From NCBI GenBank assembly GCA_008711295.1, contig VUYV01000783.1:1-64000 (forward strand): DNA of 64,000 bases. The letters run 5' to 3'. Position 1 is the first letter of the stretch, and the number at the start of each line of letters is the position of its first letter. Positions 28,201 to 40,200 of the stretch are shown in pieces. The notes under the pieces were generated by a model. That model saw only the letters and a list, made by a program, of their open reading frames with translations, did no database searches and was not told the origin of the DNA. The stretch is from Anarhynchus alexandrinus. Its lineage: Eukaryota > Chordata > Aves > Charadriiformes > Charadriidae. The position numbers were made by a program, and so were the translations under genes.

Positions 28201-31200
28201 GTCTTGGGCAAAGATGAAAACCTCACACAGTTGAGCTGTTTGGACATGCTCCAGGGCAGACTGTGGTCGCACTCACACGCTATCAGCTATTTTTCACGTG
28301 AGCAGTCATTCATCAGGACCCTCTGGCAGGTTCAGGCAGGGTGGCTACACCAGCAAATTAAACAGTATGAACATTTCTGGGCAGCATTCAAATGGTTCTT
28401 GCCAGAATTTGGCTGCACCGGCTTTCACCTTCCCGGTTCAGGAGCTGCAGAGGCCATTCCCAAAGGGCAGTTTGGATGCAGCCACGTTATCTGAGAGGGT
28501 AAGAGAGGTTAATAGTGTGAACGACACCACACTCTGTCACCTGAGCTCTGTGCTGAAAAATGGTCTGGACACACTAAATTTCCGAGTACAGAGGTAGCCA
28601 GCGTTTCAGAAACAACCTGAAAAGCCATCCAACTGAACCAGAAACACGGAAAATTACTCATCAGACTGGAGTCTGCTCATGGGTTGGAAATGTGCCCATG
28701 ATTCACACACAGAAGTCCAACTCTATAATAAATACTAATAAGCTGCATTACTTTAAAACAGGAACAACAAAAGCAGTAACTCCTCTCTCAGAACAAGACT
28801 ATGAGACTTCACAGCAGGGGAAATGGGGAGAAGTCCTCCCTCATCGCCCCATCAGTGAGGAAAACGTGCTGGAGTCTGATCTCACTTCTTACAGCCGGGA
28901 GCCTGCAGACAGCCCACCAGCCACCACTGCAGCGACCAGACCTCTCTGGGGTGAAATTCTGCTCACATAGATGGGAAAAAAAAAGAAAAGCAAAAAAAAA
29001 AAATAATCGAGGAGACCAGAGGCGAAGATTTGATTTTCCTGACCCCCAAAATACTTAAACCTTCTGACTGCTTCCTGAAGGGATCCTCGGGCAGCATTCC
29101 ACATTTGCCCAACTTGCCAATCTCAGAGACAGCCTCATCCTCCCCAGATCCCACACTGAAAGGTGCACGGCCCCACAGCTCTTTCATTTTATGTTGCATT
29201 CCCAGACTCTGTATCTTCACACACACATCCCGTCTTCTCCCAAGAGCCTTTGGTAACTTCGTGCTCCCAAGACCCAAGCATCATAAGGAGACACACTACT
29301 GACAAATTCAATTTACATCTCTTTCTTCCAAACCCTACAGTTCAGACAACATATAATTTGTTACACCTCCTCAAAAACAACCACTCCCCCAAATTCCCAC
29401 TGTGTCCCCTGGACACCTTCTCCCCCAGCCCTGCTCTGTCACCCCCCCCTCTCTGGAGAAGCCCGTCTCACCTCCAGTATCCGGATCGTGAAAGTTGGGG
29501 TCCAGTCCCTTCTCCAGCAGTCTGCAGACCTTCTCCGCGTTTAGCATCTGCACGTACTCCATGAACTTCTTCAGGTTTGCCTGCAGCCATGACACCCCGG
29601 GAAAACACACAATACACAGTGTTAACACCCCAATATAAAGAAAGAAGCCACCAGAGGAATATCCCCATTCAGGAGATCCAAGGCAACCAGCAAGAATACC
29701 ACGGCAGCACCCACCAGAAGCCAGAGCACACATTCATTCCCAGACCCTGTTAGAGAGTATGCTGCACATCTACACGGGACACAGTCCTTCCATCCCTCTC
29801 CTCAAGACTGGGATTGCTGGACCACCCCGTGGAACTGCCAGGGGCTGCCAGCCACCACCCTCTGCCCCACCGCAGGTCCCCTGCTGAGGCACTCTCTGCT
29901 CGTAGGCGCTGTGCGGGCAGGCACACGACTTGCATGTGCCCGTGACACGGACACATCAACAGACAGGTAATGTCACGCACTCCTCAACGATGCAGCACGG
30001 GGCTGTCTGTGGACGGTGCTGAGCAGCATCGCAGCGACGGCGAACTGTACTGCCCGAGGCTTCATCCATGTCTCGCTGCAACGTCGTGTATCTGTGGTGT
30101 GTCGCAAACTCATTTTAAGGGCAAATCACCCACCTGCCTGGGAACTCAAAACACCTCTGAGGAAGGACCAAGCTACTGAAACACCGACTATTATTGTGTG
30201 GTGCAACGGGTATGGCTGCCACGCTGTCTGCTGTGAAACCGTGCTTTATTCTTGGTGTAATTTTGTCTTTGGCCAAAGACCAAATCTTGTTCTCCTGAGG
30301 GAACTGAGCGCTCAAAAGACTCTCCTTTGAGTCCACCTGGTTGTTTGTGGGCTGGGTTGGTTTTTTTCCCCCCCTTTTTTCTCTTTTGGATAGCTATACT
30401 TGATGAATACATTATTTTATTAAATTTCCAGACTCCAGAAACTGCAGCTCTGCCAGGCAGGCAGGCAACGCTTGGACAGACTACAGTTTGAAAACACACA
30501 TCTCACGCACATTGCCAGTCCAGATTTTCAGACCTTTGACTGCAGGTTGGCTGGGGTTTTTTGAGTTTATTTTCATCAAACCTTGCAGTAGCCAGCTTTA
30601 GGAAAGGCACTTAGAAAGTGTCTGACACAGCAGAAATACTGTGCAATTAGCAGAGGGAAGTCTTTGGGAAAAGCTTTAACCAACCGGTCAAGCTGCAGCC
30701 AATGGTCAGGGAACTGCTCTCGCTCCTGCGAACCACTGCACAGCTGGCTGAACGCGTCCGAGCAAAGCAGATTTTCCACCCAGAGAAAAAAACTCAAGTT
30801 TCAACATTTTCCCTTACTTTGATATAAAAGAATTATATCTTTTATGAAGCAAAATGAATTCCAAAGTGCTTCACTTCACTTTGAAGATTTCCATTAGGAA
30901 AATAGAAAAAAAAAATCTGAAAATACCAAACAGGATATGGAAACATGTCCAATTCTTTTCAAAGGTTTCCTAAACAAAATTTCATCACATATTATTTTGC
31001 ACAGTATTTTGATTTTGTCAAGATTTAATTTTCTAAGGGGAAAACTTAATACTTTTAACCAGTTCTACAGAGGAGCCTGCAAATCCCAAAACCTGGGACC
31101 CACAAAGTTCATCTGTGCTATTTCTCTGACGTGCTGAGGAGACCGTGGTAAGAAGTCAGACAGAAAATATCACCGAGATGAAACTTTCCAAGGATGAGAC

Positions 31201-34200
31201 AAATTAATTCTGGGCTGTGAACCCAATTTAAAACAAATTCAGTGTCTGTGTGGCGAGTCTGCAGAACCAAGCCTAAAACATACCGCACATTTTTACCAAA
31301 AGCCATGCCATAAACAAGCCGGGTCACCTATTTAAAACTGCACGGCCATCTTAGTGCACTGCCCCCTGCAACATTACTCCATCTCAGCAGAGCTAATTAG
31401 CTCGGGCAAAACCCTACGGTATCGCAGCTCCGCTGCACCCATGCCAGCACTTAACCTGCGCGCTCTGGCTGTCCGCAGCGACACGCAGACGCGTGCAGAG
31501 ACGCCAGCGCCGCAGGAACGCACGAGGTAATGCACAAAGCCACAAACAGGCAATTCAGTTACGAGGTTCGCTCCCTTCATGCCCCAGGGACAAGAGTGCA
31601 GCAAGGCAAGAGCCAAGAAGCGCAGGGATTCACCGGGGACGGCAGATGCCACAGCTGATCCCTTGGTGCGGAGCACGGCTCCGCTCCCCATCCCGACCAC
31701 CTTGGCCATCCCCCGGTGCCCCCCTGCATCCCTTAAGACCGCACCACCGCCAGCAGGGCTGCCAGGACACTGGGACAGCGCGCACGAACAAGGAGAAACT
31801 GCAGTATAAGTGATTCCCACAGCACCGACACTTTTATCACCAGTACAGCAAAAGGGCAACTGGCATCCGCAGCAGCAGCAGGGCACAGGCACTGCCTTTC
31901 CAGGTGGCAAGACGCTCCCCCAACCCTTGCCGCTTGGTGCTACTTCTGCCCCAAATCCTCTCTCGCCTCACAAGTAACTCAAAGCAAAATCCACCTCCCG
32001 CTCAGTACCCCTTCAGCTCCTGCACAAGCACAGAAACACCGAAGGAAATCACAGCTGCCTGCCAGCAATAGCACAGACGGGACTTGACAACTCCAGCAAC
32101 CGCCTCCAGGATGCCATCCCAAAATGCATCTTCCCAACCATCACCCGATTGCGCAGATTTAACCCTGTTCCTTCCACTCCCGTTTGTCCACACACCTCGT
32201 CTCCTCCCAGCAGCCGTTCGGCAGACAATGCTAACGTAACCCAGCACATGATGCTCCTCGCGTGGCCCCACTACACCCGCGGCCAAGAACGGCACTGCCA
32301 GTCCCACACCAGCGGTCGGGCGACATGTGGAGCCACGAGCCGAGGAAGGGTCCCCCCGCTGGCAGGCTCAACGCTGGCAGGCTCTGCCCACGCAGGACCG
32401 GCACCATCAGCCTTCCCTCCAGGGACAGAGAGGCACTCGGGCGCGCTCCCAGCGCAAACACCGCACCTCTGCGCGTGCCATAGCGGCTGGCAGCAGCTTC
32501 GCTTCTGTGCTGCTGTCAGACACGTCCCAGGCACTAACCCGAACTTCTGCTCCCGAGGTTCTGCCAGCGACTCTCATTTACAACCCCAGAAACACACCCT
32601 ACCCAGCCCAGCAGCACTGTGCCCATTTATGTTTCTACTATTCTAGGTGCTCACAAATTTAAAACGGTTTTTTGACAGTAGGAAGTCGATGCATTATGTC
32701 AACTTTTAATGGTACTTTTCATATTTAGAAAGGAAACTGGAGACAAAGTGCACGAGCAGAAGGAGGATGCAGAGGGGCATCCTGGATTCTGGGATGTGCA
32801 TCCTCCCGCTGTAGATGCTTGTCTGTCATCGCGGTCCTGCGCACCACGCAGGCATTCGCAGCTCGACGCATGGAACTTCCCTTTGGGGGAAATCAATTAC
32901 TACCCTGCATTTCCAGATGAAGAACTAAGAAGGTTCATCTATCCACGGTCTCGGACCAAATCCATAGCAATGCTTCAATAATAATTTATAAAGTCCAGAG
33001 ACTTAACCAGTTAATTTTTACGTAGAAAAATATTCTCTTTCCATCAGTTTTTAGCAGCCGGTTTGCTCTGCAGCATGCTCCAGACATGCAGCTCAGTGCC
33101 CACATTAAGAGGTTGCTGCAATTCACAAACTTAACACTATGGGGAGGGGGTACAGTGACTTCTGAGCCTCCCTTGCCCAGTTCTGTTCCTCCGGGTTTGG
33201 TCCTAGACCTGAGGGAACAATGAAAATGCCTAAGAAAACCGAGAATATAGATAATGAAAAAGACTATTTACCAGAGGTGTAATGTTACGGTGTTACAAGA
33301 ATTCCCTGCCCAGGATTTAGGTGACAGCCTTGCTCCGCCTACAAACCAACCTGAAATAAGGCATAATGAGGAAAGAGACCAACAAAGAGGAAAAGTAAAA
33401 AGAAGATCGCAGCCTGGATGGTGTCTCTGATCAGGCTCACAGCCCGGCCTCACCAAGAGCTGCGTTAGTGCCGCGGAGGCAGGGAGCTGTGGTAGGACAC
33501 GGCTGAGCAACCAGGAGCGAGGTCACCGTACGAGTTTCACTGCCGAAAGACGGCAGGTTTGGAACCGTGCATTTGGGTGCCACAGCAGCAACCGGAGGGA
33601 CCACAGCACCTCGACCGCGGGCACGGGGAGCAGCAGCGTGTGCGAGCAGAGCAGCCCAGCGCTTCCCATTATCAGGCAGTTTTCTTCTTCTTTACCAATA
33701 GAGAGGCATATAATTAGCTCAATTAAGCTGTTTTCGAGAATAAAGTTAAGAGAAAAACACGTTGTTTCATTCAAGTTCAATATTTCTATGACCACAGAGA
33801 GAAGGAGACTGCCGTTTCCATACACAAATTCTGGGGAGGCAAACGGCTACTTCCCAGATAGCTCTACGGTGCCACATCAATAGCCAGATTTGGGAAACGA
33901 CAGAACTCAGATTGGGTAAAAGGACAGGAAATTGCTAACTGGGACACCCTGGTCACTATACACTTAAAATCATTGCATCAAGATCCGGGGACTCTCTTCC
34001 TTGGAGGCCTCTCACACATCGTGCCTTTGCAGCCAATAACCGGCACACTGGAACACCCCGTCAAGCTCCTGCTCCTCCTGGGCGTCCTTCAGGGTCACTG
34101 GGAGAAGCCGCGGCAGGTCTGGGAGCCCCCACGGAGGAAGCCCCGCTCTGCCGAGGCGTCTGCCGACAGGCGGGTTGCGCAGTGTCCCCTCCTCAGCCGG

Positions 34201-37200
34201 CGGACATCTGCCCGCAGCCCCCAGGCGCCGCTTCAGCCGGTTTGGTCAAAGCAGCCCATCCCCAGGAGAACGGTGCCGCCGGACCCGAGGCACCCAACAC
34301 CGGACCCAACACCAAAGCACGGCACAGGTCCGACCAAAGAGCTTAACCGAAACCAGAGCAGCACTGCGCAGTGCAGCCCAAGCAGCGCGGCCATCGCCCC
34401 CCACGGCACGGCCGTCCCCGCCAGCCCCCTCCTCGCAGAGGGGCTCTCGGGGACCTGCTCCCCACCCAGGCACCACCGTGGTCATCGCAGCAGCCCCCGG
34501 TGCTGCGGCACACAGGGCTGTGCCGAGCCAACAACAATTTGACCCCGGCTTTAACGTTTTCCCTTACGGAAGATTTCAGTTACACTAAAGGTATCCCCCA
34601 CCCTAAAGACGCACAGGTTCCCCGAGTTTGCAGCGCGACAGCTGACGCAGACGTCTGTATTTACAAGCATTAATAAGAACGTGTAGGTTAAATGGCCCTT
34701 CTGCCAATAGTCATGAATTCAAGCGTGCTTTTCCTGAATCGTTCAGAATGAGAAGCAAAACATACTTGGCTTTCGAAATCAACTCAGAAACTACAAATGT
34801 GTCACAGCCACGTCCCTTGCTGCACACATTATATCCGCTTTTCACAATGAAGCAAACGTTGGTATTTACATTATTCCATGTCGGTTTTTCAGCTTATGCT
34901 GCACAGAAGAGCTTTCCTATCTGATTGTTTTCCATTTCAATTTAGCTAGAAACACAGAATATTTTCCTTATTATTTGGACTGATTCACTCAAAGCTGAAG
35001 GGAGATTTGAGAACTGAGAAAGTAAGGAAGCTTGTTCTCGTCCCCCAATCTACGAATAAAACCCTGGTGGGAAAGGAATGAGATCTCATTATTCCAGGAA
35101 CTTGAGGGATTTGGGGCCAGGTTTTCAAATGTATTAAGGTGACTAGACATGAAGAGAGAGAGCAAATGTCAGACTCCCACTGAAATCAAGGGGAGCTAAG
35201 CTGATGCCTAAACCGCTTAAGCAATTTTGAAATCTCACTAGATACTTACTTATTTTCTGGCACTTAAATACCTTTGAGAATTTGTGATGAGAACCACTCA
35301 TACAAACCAAATCTTCCTTTGTTTAAAAGATCAGTCAGCTTTAAATACAAAAGATATGTACTGATAAATTTACTTTTCGTCTTCTGTGTCCCGTGCATTC
35401 AAAGCAACATTTATTTAAGTGATAAAGACACAATTTAAAATGTTACTTTGTTTTAATTTTAATTGAATTTCAGCTTTCATCCAAACACAGTCAGATACAA
35501 ATCAAAAGAATAAAAAAATAATCAGAAGCCAGTAAAGGCATCACGTCCTCTTTCCTATAAGCAAAAACTAAAACCTAAATGTATTTATAAAAAGCTATCT
35601 GGCTGCTTAAACAAACACTCATAATGGATCTTCCTGCGAGCAAAAGCACCGTATTTAGTGTGAAGATTATGGTGACTTGCAGATCGGTATGTTTGAAGGG
35701 CCATGCTAACCAGAGCGAAGCAAGCTTTCCCTGGGGAGGAAAAAACCCCAAGACCCAACAAAAGCTCACGCAAACAAGACTAAAGACCAAAGTCTCCCCC
35801 CCATGCTTTTTTAGGGGGTGTTTTAAGTCTCCCATTCCCCAGGTGCCTCCGCACCAGCAGCAGCCGGCGGCACAGCGGGGCCGGGGCTGCGGGCAGGCAG
35901 GACCCTCTCGCCCCACACCGGGGCCACGGAGGTGCTTGAGGAAACCGCGACAGAGCTGAGCTCACACCTCCGCTATCTCCTGCCTGCGGCCTGGAAACCC
36001 TCTGGGACGCGTTCTCCATCTTTGGGATCTCCTTTCTTGTGGGTCAGGCGGCACCGCTCCCTGAGGAGGAGGAGGAGGATCCCCGTAAGGAGAGACAGGA
36101 ACCAAAGCCAGCGTCTGACCTCACCCGTTGGCCTGGAGCCACCGCGGCGACTGCCCCATCGGCGGCTCCGGTGCTTCAGCTCGGTTCACATGTCGCTGCC
36201 CATAACACCCGCCTCAGCACAGGGCTCCTGGGCGAGTTTGAGGCGCTCCTGTTTGTTCTCAAGAGCGAGAAGGATGTTCGCGCCGGCAGAGCGCCCGGGG
36301 ACGGGGCGCAGCTCCACCGCCCAGCTGGCAGCCGCCGTGCCGCAGTCCATTATCCTCCGCTAGCACCAAACCGCAAGAAAAATCAACACCCTCCAGAAAA
36401 GAAACGCTCATTGAGAGGAAACTGGTGCAAGGGAACAAGCTTCTCTCTCTTGAATCGAAATGAAAGAAAATAAATGAGATATTCTTCTTGCAGAGACGTT
36501 ATTCTGTCACTCCCCGTTCGCCGCGGGCTGGGGGAAGCCAACCGCAGGCACCCGGCTCAGGTGCTCCGCGGGAGCGGGGAGACCACATCCCCTTCACACC
36601 CAGTGCACGCTGATGTTTTCGGCAGTTTCAGTACGAAGAAAAGGTTAATCTTTTCTTGGGGTCCAGTTTGCTCCAAACAGCAGCCGGAATTAAGACAAAC
36701 CATCTGCTTTTCAGAGCGTGGCAGCTGCCGCGGGGCCACGGGCCCTGGAAGAGGCTGGAGGGTCGGACCTCCCCCCTTGCGCCGGCCGTCTGACACGCTC
36801 TCACACCGGCCATTAGGCAGCAGCAAACAGACACCGCACCGATTCCCACAGGAACGTCAAACAATCGATTTCACGACACTCCACAACAATGTCAAACTGC
36901 TGTCTCGGAGGCTGTCTCAGCGCGTCTCCACACCACCACCTGGGTGCCTCCAACGCCAGCAGGACGGAGGCCCTGCAGAGGCCCATGCGCAGAGGAGGCC
37001 GAGCCCTCGCAGAGGACCAGGGGCAGCCCCAGCGCCGTCCCCAGCGGGACACCTCCTGCCAGGATGTACCGGCTTTGGCCGGGGTAGAGCCAAGTTTCCT
37101 CACAGTAGCGGGTGCGGGTCTATGTTTCGGTTCTGCGCTGGAAGCAGTGGTGGTAACGCGGGGTGTGTCAGCCACCGCTGCACCGTGCTCACACAGCCCC

Positions 37201-40200
37201 AAGGGCTGTTTCTGCTCCTCACCCCCCGCCAGCAAGGGCCGGGGGGCACAAGGGGTTGGGAGGGGACACGGACGGGAGAGCCGACCCCGACCGACCAAGG
37301 GATGTCCCAGACCACAGGGCGTCGTGCTCAGCAATAAAAGGTGGGGAAGGAGGAGGAAGGGGGGACGTTTGGAGTGATGGCGCTCGTCTTCCCAAGCCAC
37401 CGTCACACACGATGGAGCCCGGCTGTCCCAGGGATGGCTGAACGCCTCCCTGCCATGGGGAGCAGTGGATGAATTCCTGGTTTTGCTTTCCTTGCACGCA
37501 CAGCTTTGGCTTTACCTGTTCAACTGTCTTTATCTCAGCCCACCAGTTTTCTCACTTTTACCCTTCCAGTTCTCTCCTAAGACACACCAAAATCCAGGTC
37601 TGCTGTTACCAGAGGAGATGGTGGGCCAGGTGGGCTGCAGTCACCCAGGGCAGCCTTTGCACTCTCTCAGCCATCAGATCCTGCTGTCCTGCCCTTCATC
37701 CATCAGTCTGTCTGGGTAGAAGTCAGAGACAAGCGAGAGGTCTCCTGCAGCAGACGCAGGATGGGCCTTGCTCATGCCCAGCTTCAGTTGATGAGGTCTC
37801 ATGTGTTTCTTGCTGTAGAGGTGTCCTGGGATGCAGATGGAACTGACGGCAGCGCAAATCAGCAAACAGCAAGATGCCAACCTGTTCTCCATCCTCAGGT
37901 CTGGAATCCTCGCTCCAGCCTTGATCGCCGTCAGCCACTGTTAATGCGAAACCCTCCTCTGGCCCGGGCACACACAGGCCCTCCATCCCGAAGGCGGGTG
38001 CAGCCCCCGCTCACACGCCGCCTCCGCACACTGCACCAGCTTATGCGGCTGCTCCCGCATCCAGCTCCAGCAGTGGGTCTCTTCCTGAGGTCCTTCACAG
38101 ACGGTGTCAGCTCCTCTCCCCCTCCCGACATCGCCATGGCCATGGCGTTCGCTCCCCTCACCCGGGTGCACCTCGAGCAAAGACATCCCCCTGTGTCCTG
38201 CTGCTCCATCGAGCAGTGCCACCGTCCCCTCCGTGCTACAACCACCCCTCTTGTGCACTAGCCCCAACAGGAACGGTGGTGACAGCCACGCTGCGGACCT
38301 GCTGCGGGTGTTGTCCACCAAGCTGGCACCTTCTCATTGCTTTGTCGCGCTTGGTCCGCCCGCAGCCCCTGCCTGCACCGCCGCAGCCCCACACCAGGGC
38401 TGCCCTCCTTCTGTAACTGCCCAGTCAGCAGCACGAGAGGATCGCCGCCTGCGGCCAGCACTTCTGGCTCTACGCTAACGTCAGTCATCTACAACAGTAA
38501 TGGTGTATGTGCTCCTAACAATTACTTTAAGTGTGTTTTAAGTATGTTGCTTCTTTCCCCTTCAAGGTGGTAATATCCCAAGACTTCTGGTAGCACAATG
38601 TCCTTTGTGGACACTTTGGTAAATGCCAGGTATTTTCTGCACAGATTTTCGTTTACAAGCACAATGCAATTGCCCTTTTCCAACATGCATTTTTTGCACT
38701 CCCATTTCTAAATGGTCTACTGCAATTCAGTGGGGAAAATACCTACAAGAAATGTCACTGCCTGCAGATCTCAAGAGGCACAAGGGACTGAGGATGATTG
38801 ACTGATTTTACCAAGTCACTTCGTTATTGCCAGCAATACAAGAAATCAATTTCCCCACTTCTTAGAACAAGTCCACTGGCACTCAAAAAAAAGGAACTAT
38901 TTCTATTTTTCTTATCTTTCTTTTGTAATGGCAGTTAAGAATCATGTTTCAAGGTCATTAAAAGATTCAAGTAGCGTATCCTGCCACTAAAAGACAGACT
39001 CTAAACTCTGAACATTTTGATACTTTGCTCTCATTAGCCACAGGCCTAAAGATTTTGCACATACCACAGCCTCAGGAGCGGTCCCACCATCCTGTTAGAC
39101 GTAAGGCTAATCCTCACAGTCCTTTAAATTACCGCATCTCAGAAAAAAACGGTATTTCGCTGCCTGAGCAATCAGGCATCACTACAAATAACAGAGAAGT
39201 GTCCCGCCTCGAGCAACGCGTACGGTCTGCACCACACCGCAGAGGCATCACCTTCGTGCACCCGCTCTCCCAGAAGAGAACACCGACCCCTAAACGCACA
39301 GACAGAAGCAGAAACCCCCGCAGCAGCCAACCCGACGCATACGCCTGTACACGCCTGCAGTGGTGGAGGAGCGGCCGTTCCCCGAGTCGGCCCAGAGACA
39401 CCTCCTCACGGCGCGTTCGACGTCAGGAACGAACCCCCCACCCAGCCCTGCCCTGCTGCCAGCCCCCACAGCATCCCTCCGTGGGGGCGGTGGCACAGCA
39501 GGAAGGCTGTCCCCCCGCGGCCCCTCGCCCGGCGGTGCCTGGCACGGCCGCAGTGGAGGCAGCACGGCAGACGGGGCAGAGGCAGGCAGTACCGTGCTCT
39601 TCACTCGGGGTCTGCGGTCCCCAGCAGCTTTCTGGTTTTCTCTCTGCTCAGCCCGCTGCCGTCCCAGAGAGGAGCCCATGTCCCTCCGCTCTCCGTCCCC
39701 TTCTCACCCTCAAGCCAGCTGACAGGAGGCTGCACACGCAGGCTCCACTCTCACCCTCTCCCAGTGAAACAGCCTCGATCTGTGCCGGGTGGGTAAGTCA
39801 CGCCGCCGCCGGCTCTCAGCACCGGCATCGCTCCAACGCGTTCCCAGCATGAGCACATCTCCCGCCCGCACCCCTCCTCGCGCTATCCCCTGCGGCTGCC
39901 TCCGCCGCCCCCCTCACATCACACCCCTGCCGGAGCAGCCCCGGGGCAGGACGAGGGCTCCCCTTCTACCCCCACAAGCACCACGGCCCGCGGTGCCCGC
40001 GGGCTCTGGGAAAACACCAGCCAAAGGAAACACTCATCAGCATCCTCTTGATGGAGGCAAATGGGAGCGGAGCTGCAGGATCTCACTCAGATGCCATATT
40101 TTAGCAGCAAGGGATGGTTTAAAAATCAAGAAACAACATGAAAGAGATTTGTTTTTTAAGTAGAAATTAAAGCATGGAGTTTAAGTGAATATTTAATAAA

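Larger units (their letters stand above)
10385..29471 (-). other. SHANK3 intron, about 19.1 kb
   Basis: Phase-1 intron between ankyrin exons 1 and 2. It holds CR1 copies at 13891-14245 (-), about 14530-16248 (+), about 20750-21270 (+), about 25190-25795 (+, ancient), about 26098-26553 (+), about 26785-27255 (+, ancient) and about 27549-28030 (-). The remaining stretches (10,400-13,880; 16,250-20,740; 21,270-25,180; 28,060-29,460) show no gene or repeat that I recognise. They alternate GC-rich sequence (10.4-11.5 kb, 23.6-23.9 kb) with AT-rich sequence (11.6-12.4 kb, 24.3-25.1 kb). Confidence 0.85.

Noticed and set aside
36474..37337. 287-codon plus-strand open frame
   Set aside because: Very CpG-rich, with Arg/Pro/Gly-biased translation, overlapping equally long frames on the other strand and no family motif. 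It is a composition effect.
37745..37765. CTGCAGCAGACG, which could encode LQQT as at the end of SHANK3 exon 1
   Set aside because: It is on the plus strand, downstream of the SPN exons in gene order, without a following GT donor or the preceding VGIPD codons.
39025..39852. 275-codon plus-strand open frame
   Set aside because: Low-complexity Arg/Ser/Pro/Ala translation, no domain, antisense to the SHANK3 intron.
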